Positions 52,533 through 63,429 of a stretch of 64,000 nucleotides of DNA are shown here, in pieces (position 1 is the first letter of the stretch; each line of letters begins with the position of its first letter). The DNA lies in NCBI GenBank assembly GCA_025174535.1, contig JALBUN010000010.1, positions 558,001 to 622,000 on the forward strand, given 5' to 3'. Both the position numbers and the translations under genes were made by a program. The notes under the pieces are model-generated. The model did not search any database. It had not been told where the DNA came from and saw nothing but the letters and a program-made list of their open reading frames with translations. Source of the DNA: Cantharellus purpuraceus. Taxonomy: Eukaryota; Basidiomycota; Agaricomycetes; Cantharellales; Hydnaceae.

Positions 52533-53705
52533 TGTTACATCCTGTAACACCAAGTCCGATCTCTGGACTCCATCTCCTTCTACTCCACCTCCGTCAACTC
52601 CACCTCCATCAACCCCGAACTCTGTTATTGTTCTCTATATAAGTAGTTTTCCTCTTATGGGCTACAACAAACCTTTATCTTCTATAGTGCTTAGTAATGG
52701 TTTGGACTTTGGTCCAAATTCTGAACTCCTTTCTGTGTTGTATTCCACATCTGTCCTATTGTCCTATCGCTTTTAGTTTTATCATTCAATTCTTCACTTA
52801 TATGGGCTACTCTCTGTATGTTACAGTAGTTTGTATATCAACTAAGATTTTCCCCATCAACTTCTTAGTTGCTAACTTCTTGACAAGTACCCTCTTGACA
52901 GGTTGAACTCTGGATCCCTGATCCAACTCCATACTTGTTAAAGACTGTGATGCTAGAGGTTCAATGGAGTAACCAGAGTTCGGATGCTAGTCATGAAGGG
53001 GAGGGACTTTACTGTTCCAGTTCAACTGGAGACAGAGTGGGGACAATAACTATTGAGTTGGATTGAGTGGACTTGGCTTCAACTTGTGTGTTGTGCCCCC
53101 TCAGATTGTCAGTCCAATATTTTGGAGTTTGGAGTATGGAGTTGGATCAAGGTACTTGTCAAGAAGCTAGCAACCAAGAAGTTGATGGGGAAAATCTTAG
53201 TCGATATATGAACTACACAGACAGAGAGCCCATATAAGTATGTGAAGAATTGAATGATGAAACTAAAGCAATAAGACAATAAGATGGATATGGAGTACAA
53301 CATAGAAAGGAGTTTGGAGTTTGGACCCAAGTCCAAACTAATACTAAGCAATATGAAAGAAGAAGGTTTGTTGTGACCCATAAGAAGAAACTACTTACAA
53401 GGAGAACAATAATGGAGTTTGGGGTTGATGGAGGTGGAGTTGAGAGAGAATGGAGATGAAGGAGATGGAGATGGAGATCTGGAGATTGGACTTGTTACAG
53501 GATGTAACAGTACTCCAAACTCTGAAATATTGGACTGACAATCTGAGGGGGAACAACACATGAAGTCAAGTCCACTCAATCCAACTCAATAGTTATTGCC
53601 CCCACTCTGTCTCTGGTTGAACTGGAACAGTGAAGCCCCCTCCCTTTCCTCACTAGCATCCAAACTCCAGTTACTCCATTGAACCCCTAGTATCAGCCCT
53701 TAACA
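52533..53705 (-). mobile_element. Gypsy-family solo LTR (TSD CTTTT) with a second LTR inserted in it
   Basis: Outer LTR in reverse orientation, TGTTACATCCTGTAACA to CAGCCCTTAACA, flanked by CTTTT at 52528-52532 and 53706-53710. It is interrupted at 52936-53509 by a forward LTR of the same family. Confidence 0.9.
52936..53509 (+). mobile_element. Nested gypsy-family solo LTR
   Basis: TGTTAAAGACTGTGATGC to TGTTACAGGATGTAACA, inserted in the outer LTR. Flanks are ATACT (52931-52935) and GTACT (53510-53514), a target duplication with one mismatch. It is shorter than other copies because of a small deletion near 53147 (GGATCAAGGTACTTG). Confidence 0.8.
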
Positions 53706-54285
53706 CTTTTATGGCTTTGCTAGGTGTCCACTATTTTGGGGCTTGGCTGTCCTTGCCACCTCCTTTTGCCCAGCAGTCTCATATCCAATGTCCTTTTTTA
53801 CCGCAATTATTGCATTTGCCTTTAGTGGCACCATCCATCTTTTTGCCATGCATATGTTTCTCTTGTGCTTTCAGGGCCATATCTTTTGCAGTTCCAGCTT
53901 TTTGGTTCTGGTCTTCTTCTAGGATGCAAGCAATCAAAATATCAGATTGCAGGGTTGGTAATCCAACATTGACAGCTGTGATAAAGGTAGACCATGATGG
54001 TGGGAGTGATGTGAGAAGGATATTAGAGAAATCCTTCTCTGAAATATATTCTCCCAGCATATGTAGTGTTTTTTGCAACCCTCATATTTCTGAATGTGCT
54101 CCTCCATATCAGCACCTTCTTCAGCAAATGTGCAGAAGAACTCACATCATGTATTTATTGTTATTATGGTTCAACTGAATCACCTTGCTGAGTCTGAAGT
54201 TGAATAGAAGTTAAATTTGGGCAGGAGGAGTAGAGTGATAGGTGTCTCTGATGGTTAGATGTATGCATGTTTGTAATGTACCACA

Positions 54286-54591
54286 GGCATGTTGGAGGAA
54301 TGCATGGACATGTTGCTGGATACACAATGGTCCACAGGCATGTTGGAGGAATGCATGGACATGTTGCTGGATACACAATGGTCCACAGGCATGTTGGAGG
54401 AATGCATGGACATGTTGCTGGATACACAATGGTCCACAGGCATGTTGGAGGAATGCATGGACATGTTGCTGGATACACAATGGTCCACAGGCATGTTGGA
54501 GGAATGCATGGACATGTTGCTGGATACACAATGGTCCACAGGCATGTTGGAGGAATGCATGGACATGTTGCTGGATACACAATGGTCCACA
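54286..54591. repeat. Minisatellite, six identical 51-bp units
   Basis: The unit starts GGCATGTTGGAGGAATGC and ends AATGGTCCACA. Six units with no difference seen, 54286-54336 through 54541-54591. As 51 is a multiple of three and no frame of the unit contains a stop on most frames, long reading frames appear on both strands; they are repeat artefacts and not genes. Perfect identity suggests recent expansion. Confidence 0.95.
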
Positions 54592-55252
54592 ACCTTTAAA
54601 ATGGCTACAATGCTGAACTTGGCCAAGAGTGTCATTTTTGCATATGAGTCCATATGGGGGGGGGGGAATTTCTTTTATAGTTTCCTCAGTCTTTGCATTA
54701 ACAAGACTGAGGTTTGTCTCTATTGTCACTCTCTTTATACATATCCATAGTCTAACCTTTATTTCTCATAGTTATCACTCTAGCTTCCACTATGCTTAGT
54801 TGCACAACAAGGTGTCATACAGTCCTGGGGAAAGGTTCAATGGATAGATACAAATAATATAAAATAGATGCAGTTGAGTTTACAGAAATAAATGAAGATT
54901 TCAAAAGGTTATGAGGAGAACAGCAAAGTCACTTCCAGAAATGCAAGTTATCAGACAAACTTGGAGAGGATAAGGCCCTAGTCCATTTCATAGCTAGCTA
55001 GTCTTGTTTTCTACATTGTATGTATATCAGGAGTCCGTGATAAAAGTCCTGAGTCATAGGGATAAGGGGGAAATAAATGGCAGAGATTTTCAAAGCAGAG
55101 GGAGGAGCTAGCTATAGTGTCTGTGAGGGAATGAATGAAAACAGAATAAAAAATTGAAACATCCATGGCCTCCCCCTCAACTCCTATACCCTATTCCCTA
55201 TCTCCTTGCCTCCTTATCTGATCACTCACCTTGTCTGGGCCTCCTGTATGCC

Positions 55253-55378
55253 CCTGTTCCCTTTCCCTTCCTCCTTTCCCCTTCCCCTTCCTCCTTTCCC
55301 CTTCCCCTTCCTCCTTTCCCCTTCCCCTTCCTCCTTTCCCCTTCCTCCTTTCCCCTTCCCCTTCCTCCTTTCTCTCCT
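55253..55378. repeat. Polypyrimidine tract (C/T on + strand)
   Basis: About 125 nt made of CCCCTT and CCTCCTTT blocks without a purine over most of its length. Such homopurine-homopyrimidine tracts can form triplex (H-DNA) structures and often arise by slippage. It lies near the 3' end of the solo LTR. Confidence 0.85.
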
Positions 55379-55845
55379 CAGCTCTTCCCTGAAGTCTGGG
55401 ACACTGAATAACATTTATTATCCTGACCGGTCCTTTTGCTTCAAGAATTGCAGCTAAGGCTTCCCAAACACCTCTGGCTGTTTCCACACCATGGACATAA
55501 ACCAGATATTCATCACTAATCTGGAGGCAAATTGCAGTGTATGCCTGCTGATCCTTTTTGGACCACTCAGCAATCACTACTCACTCTGTATCCTCAATCT
55601 TTTCCTTATTCTTCAATATGGGTCTCACAGCCTTGCCCGATACATGGACCCACAGGTCCTGTTCAATTAGGATCCAATGCAGCATCTCCTTCCAAGTCGG
55701 GTAGTTATCCCCATTGAGTGCATTAATTCTATACAGAGAACTTGGTTAAGCTGTCAGGGCCATTTTATACTGTGATCAATAATCTTTTTGAGTTAATCTC
55801 CATCAGTTTGAGGGTGTGGGGCCCATAACCTGTAGTCAAAAGTAT

Positions 55846-58800
55846 TGTCAGAGGCTCTTGCACAGATGTAGTTCAAGTGAGACCAATGTGAAAATTTATT
55901 CTAGCTCAGCTGCTCCGCTTTAGCTATAGCTTAGTAATACTTGTATAGTACTTTTAGATTAGAGTTGCTACACTTAACACTTCCCCCTGAGCGAAATTTT
56001 TGAGCAAAAGAAAAGAACAAAGAAATAAAACAAAATTGTCAGGTCATGCCTAACTTTTTAACCAGATAAGAGTGCTGTGCCAAAGGCAGAGCTTTTGTTG
56101 CAATATCCGCCAAATTTTCCTCTGACTTGACATAAGTGACTGTTGCCTCATTAGAGGCAATCTGTTCGTGGATCCAATGATATTCAACTTGGATGTGCTT
56201 TGTATGGCCATGGTGAGTGGCATCATAGGTGTTTGTGATGGACTGGAGATTGTCGCAGCGTATAGCGGTGGGTCCACAAAGAGGTTCATGAAGTTCCTCC
56301 AATAGGTAGCATGTCCAGACAAGTTGTTTTCTGCCAGGAGTTAACACCATATATTCAGCTTCAGTCGTGGATAATGCAATACGAGATTGCTTTTTGGAAC
56401 TCCAAGCAACAACGCTGTCACCATACATGCATACATAGCCACCAATCAATTTTGCATCAGGGAGGTTTGCAAAATCAGCATCCATGTAGATCTTGAGTTT
56501 AGGGTTTGGTCATGAAGTGAGGGTGATGCCAAGGTCATGGGAACCTTTGAGATAGCGAAGGACATGCTTTGCTGTGCTCCAGTGAGTTGTGGTGAATGTG
56601 TTATTAAACTGACTTAGTTGCTGGACAGCAAAAGCTATGTCAGGCTGTGATCCCAATGCGGCATACATTAAAGAACTAATAAGTTGTGCATATGGTATGT
56701 CTGGCACTTCATCCTCATCTGAGTGTGGTTTCAAAGACTTGATATCTTTGACAGCTGGTGTAGTAACTGGATTTGCATCGACAAGGTTGAATCGGTGCAG
56801 CATGAGATTGATATATGGTCCTTGTGAAAGCTTGAGGGTGCCCGTTGTGTGATCAATATCAATGTTGATCCCTAAGATCTTCTGCATCTGCCCAAGATCT
56901 TTCATAGTAAAATGGGATGTTAACATAGACTTGACACATGCCATAAGTCCTTGAGTGCTGGCAAAAATGCCAAGATTGTCGACATACACCATAATAACAG
57001 CAATGTTTTTGTCAATAGCCTTGTAGAAAATACACTCATCAGTGCGGCTATGTATGAATGCATCTCCAAGGAGGACAGTAGATAGCCGTTCATACCATGC
57101 GTGGCCTGCCTGCTTCAGGCCATAAAGAGCACGTTTGAGATGAAGTACATGACCTGATCCATCTTTGAATCCATCAGGTTGTCACATGTATATCTCTTCA
57201 TTAAGTGGGGAGTTCAAATACGTGCCTTTGATGTCCATCATCTCAATTTTCCATCCATGTTGGATTCCAAGTGCAAGAATGATGCACAAGCTGTCCAGCT
57301 TCACCACAGGGGAGGTGACATCATAGTAGTCTAGACCTGGCCTTTGGGTAAAGCCTTGTGCGAGAAGACGTCCCTTTGCAACATTGAATTTTCCTAGAGT
57401 ATCCATTTTAACTGCATAAACCCAACAACACCCTATAGGATTTCTATCAGGTGGGAGCTCCACTAATTCCCAAGTTCCCATTTCAGTGTGTTGGGCCATT
57501 TCAGTTTCCATCGCATGCAGCCAGATTGGGAAATCATCGTGCTTTATTGCATCTGCATGTGTAAGTGGTGCAGTTACAACACCCAGGGAATCAGTTGCAC
57601 TGAAAATGCAATCTCCTTCATTCATGCACCAGTAATCTGGTACATCGGGTCTGCTGGCAATGTGTGAACTATGGCGAGGTTGTGGCTGTTTTTCTGAGGG
57701 GGCTGACATGGGCTTGCTTGTCACAGGTGCATTGTCTGTTATGGATGGCTCAGAAGTTGAGACTGGGGCCAGCTGAACTGGTATCTGCTTCCCCCCAGTT
57801 GGCATAACAAACCAGTCATCTTCTAAATCCAGTGGTGGGGTGGCATTAGCTTCATCAAATGTGATGGTGCGTGAAGTTTGAATATGGTGTGACTTAATGT
57901 TAAAATAGCACCAAGTCTTGGCGTTTTCTGCAACACCAGTAAAAAGATGTGCTTCTGCCTTTGGGTCAAGTTTTGTGTGCTGTTGGTCTGCTACATGTAC
58001 CCAACATTTTTGCCCAAACTCGTACAAGTGTGAGAAATCAGGTTTGTGCCCAAAAAACTCTTGATAAGGTGTGGTTTTGTAGCCCAGTGCCTTTGTGGGA
58101 GATCTATTTTTGATGTAGCATGCATATGAAACAGCTTCTGACCATAAAATCTTTGGTAGCTGCTTGGTGAACAGCATAGCCCTCACATGCTCCAATAGAG
58201 TTTGGTTCAGGCGCTCTGCGATCCCATTTTGAGCAGGTGAGTAAGGTGCTGTGAATTCCATGAGGATACCATTGCTGGCACAAAACTGTTTGAACGCTGC
58301 ATTTGTATATTCACCACCACCATCGCTTTGTAACTGTTTGATTTTGAAGCTTGTTTGGGTTTCCAGCATTGCTTTGAGGTTGCAAAACCTATCTAAGATG
58401 GCATCTTTTGTGTGACTAAAGTAGATCACACTGTAGCGTGTTTTAGCATCAGTGAATGAATAGAAATAGCATTCACATGCCAGTCCTTCTGTATTAGATG
58501 GTCCCCAAACATCGGATACTATCAGATCACCGATGGTAGTGGCTGAATCTTCAGCACACTTTGGGAATGGCTCCACATGCTGTTTCCCTTGAATACAAGC
58601 AGTGCACTGTGTGGCAAGCAGACTTGGATTGACATCCATGCCAGTAGCTAGACTGTTGGCCTTAAGCAATTTAACCATGCCCATATTAATATGGCCAAGA
58701 ATCCGGTGCCAAGTGTCCCAAGACCTAGAACATGTCAATGCAATGTAGTCAATAGTGACTGCTGGTTTAATCATCGCATGCATAAGATATATGTCCAATT

Positions 58801-60217
58801 TTAGTGCCCTGGGCAAACACTGTTCCAGATTTGGATTTGAACTGGACACCTTTATCATTAAAAGAGGCAGCATGCCCGCTGTCAGTGATACAGCCAATGC
58901 TGATTAAATTGTTTGGTGCATCTGGTGCCAGCTTGACATCACACAATTTGACAGAATAAGTGTTGCTGTCAATGTGGAACTGGATAGGTACAGTGCCTTG
59001 GCCAATTGTTCGTAGGGTAATGCCAGGGGCTATGCCTTCAATTTCCGATGGATCTTCATCAAAATCCATAAAATTATGTTGATCCCATGCAATGTGTGTG
59101 GTTGCTGCAGAATCAGCCAACCAGTCAGATGCAGAGATGCTGCAGCAATATGCAGCCTCTGTAGTCATGCATGCAAAGTCAAATTCAAGTGCCTTGTTGT
59201 CAGTGGACTGCTTTGCTGTGTCTTTGTCCTTGCCCAGCTTCCACCATTTTGGAGCTTGGCCTTCTTTTCCACCTCCTTTTGCCCAGCAGTCCTTCTGCCA
59301 GTGTCCTTTCCAGCCACAGTTATGGCACTTTCCTTTTGTGGCTCCATCTAATCGTTTGTGTTTGCCTGACCGGTCCTGTGCTTGAAGTGCTGTGTCACCA
59401 CCACGTGTAGTACACTGAGTCCAATCCTCTTCCAAGATCTGCGCTATCAATGCATCAGATGTAAGCATCGGCAACCCAGCATTGACAGCCATTAAGAATG
59501 TTGACCATGACACTGGTAGAGATGTCAAGAGGGTGTTGGAGAAGTCATGGTCATTGATGAGTTCTCCCAATGTATGGAGAGTTCTCTGTAGGCCATGCAG
59601 CTTGCGTATATGCTCCTCCATATTCACACCCCCCGAAAATGTGTGGAAAAATTCACAGCGAATGTTGATGACACCAACTGGTCCTTTGGCTTCAAAAATC
59701 ATTGCCAGGGTCATCCAGACTCCATGGGCAGTGCTAGATCTATGTATATAGACCAAGTATTCATCACTGATCCAAAGGCAGATTGCCGCATAAGCCTGCT
59801 GGTCTTTTTTTATCCAATCTGCGATTGCCTGGCTTTCAGCTGGCGTAGTTTTTTCTGCACTCGCCAGCTCAGGTTTCTTTGCAACTCCAGTGACGTGTTC
59901 CCAAAGATCTTGTTCAATCAAGATCCATCACATCTTCTCCTTCCAGGGGGCATAGTTATCCCCATTAAGTGGATCAATGTGGTATAAAGAACTTGGTTGG
60001 GTTGCACCAGCCATTTTTGACAACTTCTCGCTAGATTTTTGGACAGTAATGAAGTTTTCTCAGCACAGGGCCCAATAACCTGTTGTCAGAGGTTCTTGCG
60101 CAGATGTAGTTCAAGTGAGACCAATGTGAAAATTTATTCTGGCTCAGCTGCTCCACTTTAGCTACAGCTTAGTAATACTTGTATAGTACTTTTAGATTAG
60201 AGTCGCTACACTTAGCA
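55846..60217 (-). mobile_element. Ty1/copia element B (-), complete in outline but inactivated
   Basis: Two 134-bp LTRs (3' LTR at 55846-55979, 5' LTR at 60084-60217) bound the element; in element orientation they run TGTTAAGTG (or TGCTAAGTG) to CTCTGACA and differ at several positions. Next to the 5' LTR is ACAGGTTATTGGGCCCTG, the probable primer-binding region; before the 3' LTR is CAGGGGGAAG, the polypurine tract. No target duplication is seen (AGTAT on the left, AAAAG on the right). The left LTR is also the apparent 5' LTR of copia A, so the two form a tandem sharing one LTR. Confidence 0.85.
56039..60014 (-). pseudogene. Gag-Pol of copia element B, broken
   Basis: Starts MAGATQPSSLYHIDPLNGDN at 60014. 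Domains in order: Gag (WIKKDQQAYAAICLWISDEY, zinc knuckle CHNCGWKGHWQKDC), protease (DWLADSAATTHIAWD), integrase (HRILGHINMGMVKLL, DVWGP, QLQSDGGGEYTNAAFKQFC, YSPAQNGIAERLNQTLLEHV), reverse transcriptase (WVYAVKMDTLGKFNVAKGRL, VYVDNLGIF) and RNase H (DADFANL, IALSTTEAEYM, IRCDNLQSI, ENLADIATKAL), stop near 56039. Breaks seen: TGA at about 59922, a frame change at about 58790, TGA at about 57180 and TGA at about 56508. The RT active site reads YVDN where YVDD is required. It cannot transpose on its own. Confidence 0.88.
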
Positions 60218-60394
60218 AAAAGGAATGTGGGCGAAGTGACGGTTTTTTGAGACAACTGGTAAAACTACATTTCGTCTTTCTGCTCCGACTAAAATAGAAA
60301 AAGCTCCGACTAAACTACAGTACCTAAGTTGAGCAATAGCATTTTCTTAACATGTTGAACCAATCCTCATTTACGAATGAGTGAGGAGATGTGG
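60218..60394. other. Short unassigned stretch right of copia B
   Basis: Contains a short direct repeat (GCTCCGACTAAA twice, about 60280 and 60303). No gene is recognised. It separates copia B from the third HEAT-gene copy. Confidence 0.4.
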
Positions 60395-60720
60395 CTGATC
60401 TGCTACCCCCCCATCGATGACCTCATCCTGGCATGTGGATGAATATTGAAGTTTGCGCTATGGTCTACTTTTGTTTCAGCACACAATCTATATTGCTATC
60501 CCACTCTCCCGCTCTCCCTCGAGGCTGGTATTAACTAAGAATACCACTTTACAAATATAGGCATAAGATGCAGCTTTGTAAGCATCAGTGTCAAGAGTGT
60601 CACGATATGCTTCTGCAGTGGTGTCCTCAGCGCTCCCACGTCGATTCACCTCATATCTCTAATGTTTTACCACCCATCACAAGCCCATTCTCCAGCCCCA
60701 GATTCAGACGATACAGGAAG
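60395..60720 (+). pseudogene. Third HEAT-gene copy: promoter and start of exon 1
   Basis: Related to 18590-18930 in the same orientation (GATGTGGCTGATCTGCTACC, GATGACCTCATCCTGGC, CTACTTTTGTTTCAGCACAC, CTTCTGCAGTGGTGTCC). After the start region the match is lost at about 60720 and resumes at about 63430, so an insertion splits exon 1. The initiation codon is not preserved in a clear form. Confidence 0.65.
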
Positions 60721-61617
60721 CATCATTCCTGAGAGTCTTGATCTCTCCACCATTACAGGTGAGCAACTCACACCCCACAGTGTCTTCCAGCTCACTCTCC
60801 ACCTGTAGACAAGCGTGGTTGTTGGTCCATCTTCCACACTCTCTCTCTTGAGTGTTGCCTCCCTCTCACACTCTTTTACCAGGACCTGTCGGCTCCGCTG
60901 CAAGGCATGTCCCGCAGTTGTCCTCATCTTCCCCCCACCTCTGCTCACCTTGTCTAGAAATGTGATGAGCTGCACAAAAATGGTTCTGCCACACCTGCAT
61001 CCATCTCAACATCGACTGTATTGGCTGGGGCACACAGAGACCTGTAAGACCTTGTCTACCTCCTCTGTGCCACCTCCCATTGTCGGTTCGCTTAAGGAAT
61101 AGATCCTATAAGCCTGCGTGCAACGGTCCTAGCAAACAGACGGTGTGTAATGCAGTTGTTTAGCACTCCAAAGATCAATCAGGTCAAGGGGTAGAGGTAG
61201 CACTGAGTAACAGGAAAGTGGAATAGTGCTCTGTGGTTGGATGAGGATGGGAGCATTGGAAGCCATGTGAATGATGATGAAAGGATTGGTGTGAATCGAA
61301 GGCTGATAATGATCGATGGCGATGAAACACGAGTGACGATTGATGGCTAGAATTAGAGACTGAGGTAGAGAGGGAGTTGTGGTGCTATTTAAAGGTTGAT
61401 ATGAAAAGACGCCGGCAGAGTTGGACTGTCAGAGTGGTTCGATATATGTCCTCAATGCGTCCTGGCTTGTCACCGTTAACCCACCTTAGGAATGGATGAG
61501 AGTACGCCTTGCACCCCATCCCATCCTCCTACCCTGACTTTTCCTTCCAGAACAAGGCACAGGTAGATGCCTACAAGGCCACCATCAATCGACAGCTCTC
61601 CAGGCAGGCAATGAGCT
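60721..61617. other. Unassigned insert sequence in HEAT copy 3
   Basis: About 0.9 kb without a recognisable gene; open stretches at 60667-60975 (-) and 60815-61102 (+) have no supported product. Together with 63302-63425 it forms the non-LTR part of an insertion into the first exon of HEAT copy 3. It could be an older, unrecognised mobile element. Confidence 0.4.
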
Positions 61618-63301
61618 TGTTTTGGAACCCGCAAAATTATGGTGTTAGGGCAAACTCTAAATCACCACAATTCCGTGAATGAACAGCTGAGAAGAATATC
61701 AAATCCTACTGCAGCACAACTCCAGAAACAATTTAACGTTTGTACTTTGGTTACAATCCCTTGTAATGGTCAATGCAGACGATACGCAGGAAGGTAATAT
61801 GTTTCTTAGCAGTAGGGAATGAATAAGACTTCCAGAGTCTAGAGTTCACGGACACTTAGGGGTCCAGATATTCCAAAAAGAGGGGAATGCACTTAGAGGC
61901 TAGAGGAAGTAGGTGGATGAATCCGACTGTCCAACCAGTGACACTCTGAAGCGGGTAACAGTGATGTGTGAAGTAGTCTAGCAACTGCTTCACACGAGTT
62001 CAAGATTCTAATGCTCTGCAAAGGCAGTACACACTAGTAACTTAAACAAGAGCACTAATGGCAGGACTATCAACAGACAATCTCACCCTGTAGATTCATA
62101 GTCACACGAGGTAGATCCTACACTCACGCCCAAAGCAGGACAATCACTACTTCGAGTGCAATCAAATACAGTTACACAACTGTAAGCAACCCTTGAACTG
62201 GACAATCAACAGTTACTGAGGATGACACTGTATGTCACTCTAGTCACACTGATGTGCAAATGATGGGGTAGAAATGGTTATTTATTCAGAGGCAGAATGG
62301 GCTCCTTTTATATTGTATTTACAGGAGCTGACTAATACTACTGGAAACTTCTACCTATTAATAGATGGAAACTACTGGAAGCTAGTGGAATATGTGAGAA
62401 GGGGGTGGAAGTTTCCTAGCCAATGAGCTGCTTGGATTTGCTCTGACTCATGGCATGAGTCATGGATGGAGTCATAGTATGAGTAATCACAGGAGTCATG
62501 GTATGAGTCATGGAAGGAGTCATAGCATGAGTCATGGAAGGAGTCATAGCATGAGTCATGGAAGGAGTCATAGCATGAGTCATGGAAGGAGTCATAGCAT
62601 GAGTCATGGAAGGAGTCATAGCATGAGTCATGGAAGGAGTCATAGCATGAGTCATGGCAGGAGTCATTGCATGAGTCATGGAAGGAGTCATAGCATGAGT
62701 CATGGCAGGAGTCATTGCATGAGTCATGGAAGGAGTCATAGCATGAGTCATGGCAGGAGTCATTGCATGAGTCATGGAAGGAGTCATAGCATGAGTCATG
62801 GCAGGAGTCATTGCATGAGTCACCATTACTCAAATAACTCGGTCAATACTTCGTTTCCTGGGCTGATTAGCACAGCTATGGGTAGGCACAGCTTCTATTG
62901 AACTCTCCACTGAAAATGGAGTCAGGAGGTGCAGTGGTTGTGAAGATATTGAGGATTTACTGGCAGTGGTGACCAGATTGAGTCGGAGATTGAAATGAGT
63001 CATGTGATCAAAAATGAGTCAGTTGTCCGGGTGACTCCGGCTGACTTTGGGGCTGCTGACATCTGCGAAGGTTTGTGGGTCCATGTGGGTCCCAAAACTT
63101 CGCCCAGCAGAACAATAAGTTTGTAGACTCATTTCTGCATGGAAAATTCCCGAAAAAATATGAAAAAATAGAGAATATTTGAATGGCCCTGAATCAAGAG
63201 AAAGCAGCACATATATGCTGATATTTTAAGGCCATGAAGTGAAATTGTACAGTTTCGGGACTTTAAACAAGATCTTTTAAGGGAAAACCAGTTCCCATAC
63301 A
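61618..63301 (-). mobile_element. Divergent solo LTR of the chromovirus family (TSD GAGCT)
   Basis: TGTTTTGGAACC to AGTTCCCATACA on the plus strand, 1684 bp, flanked by GAGCT at 61613-61617 and 63302-63306. The first ~750 bp align with the chromovirus LTR (reverse) with scattered substitutions, and the last ~250 bp are more diverged. The middle is replaced or enlarged by the 12/24-bp tandem array at 62449-62822. It is an older member of the family at 33550-45267. Confidence 0.92.
62449..62822. repeat. Tandem array rich in ATGAGTCAT motifs within the solo LTR
   Basis: A 24-bp unit made of two related 12-mers, GCATGAGTCATG and GAAGGAGTCATA (variants GCAGGAGTCATT). I count 14 exact ATGAGTCAT, a match to the Gcn4/AP-1 bZIP consensus ATGASTCAT, with further half-sites GGAGTCAT between them. 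All frames are open over long stretches because of the 24-bp period; those frames are not genes. Confidence 0.9.
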
Positions 63302-63429
63302 GAGCTGTACCCAGCCCCATGCCTACCCCTTCTTAACCTCCTCCTATTGGTACTCAAGCACCCGCAAACACAATCAGCACCTAATCACCCTCAATCCCTT
63401 TAAGAAAGGCACTGGCAGCAAAGACGCTT
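63302..63429. other. Remainder of the insert right of the solo LTR
   Basis: Begins with the second GAGCT and continues to the point where HEAT exon 1 homology resumes near AGTCCCACTGTAATGGG. Nothing is recognised in it. Confidence 0.4.

Larger units (their letters stand above)
54159..55413 (+). mobile_element. Solo LTR (TSD TTTAT) carrying a minisatellite and a pyrimidine tract
   Basis: TGTTATTATGGTTC to GACACTGAATAACA, 1255 bp, flanked by TTTAT at 54154-54158 and 55414-55418. It interrupts the Gag of copia A. Related in its 3' third to 47581-48344. The internal 51-bp tandem repeat and the C/T-rich tract are listed separately. Strand follows the 47581 copy and is not independently proved. 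Confidence 0.85.
52327..55845 (-). mobile_element. Ty1/copia element A (-), decayed, split by two solo LTR insertions
   Basis: Minus-strand pieces in element order: 5' leader and Gag start (55845-55414, including WSKKDQQAYTAICLQISDEY and LVYVHGVETARGVWEALAAI), Gag with zinc knuckle (54158-53711, MQKTLHMLGEYISEKDFSNI, CNNCGKKGHW) and a protease-type segment (52532-52327, DLDFACITVESAYHTTISAS, DWLADLVATTH). Solo LTRs separate the pieces (54159-55413 and 52533-53705). The rest of Pol is missing at the left. It is homologous to copia element B, whose 3' LTR (55846-55979) is in the position of this element's 5' LTR. Confidence 0.8.

Noticed and set aside
54286..54591. CRISPR-like appearance of regular repeats
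   Set aside because: There are no variable spacers; the units are contiguous and identical, and the genome is eukaryotic.
54164..54750. Long open frames on both strands
   Set aside because: They are produced by the six identical 51-bp units; all are in the same minisatellite and have no other support.
58767..58897. Programmed frameshift between Gag-protease and Pol of copia B
   Set aside because: Copia elements of this type normally use one frame, there is no clear slippery site, and the element has several other stops, so a random mutation is more likely.
62372..62901. Open frames coding for His/Ser/Met-rich repeats on both strands
   Set aside because: They come from the 24-bp tandem array inside a solo LTR and read out the repeat in each frame.
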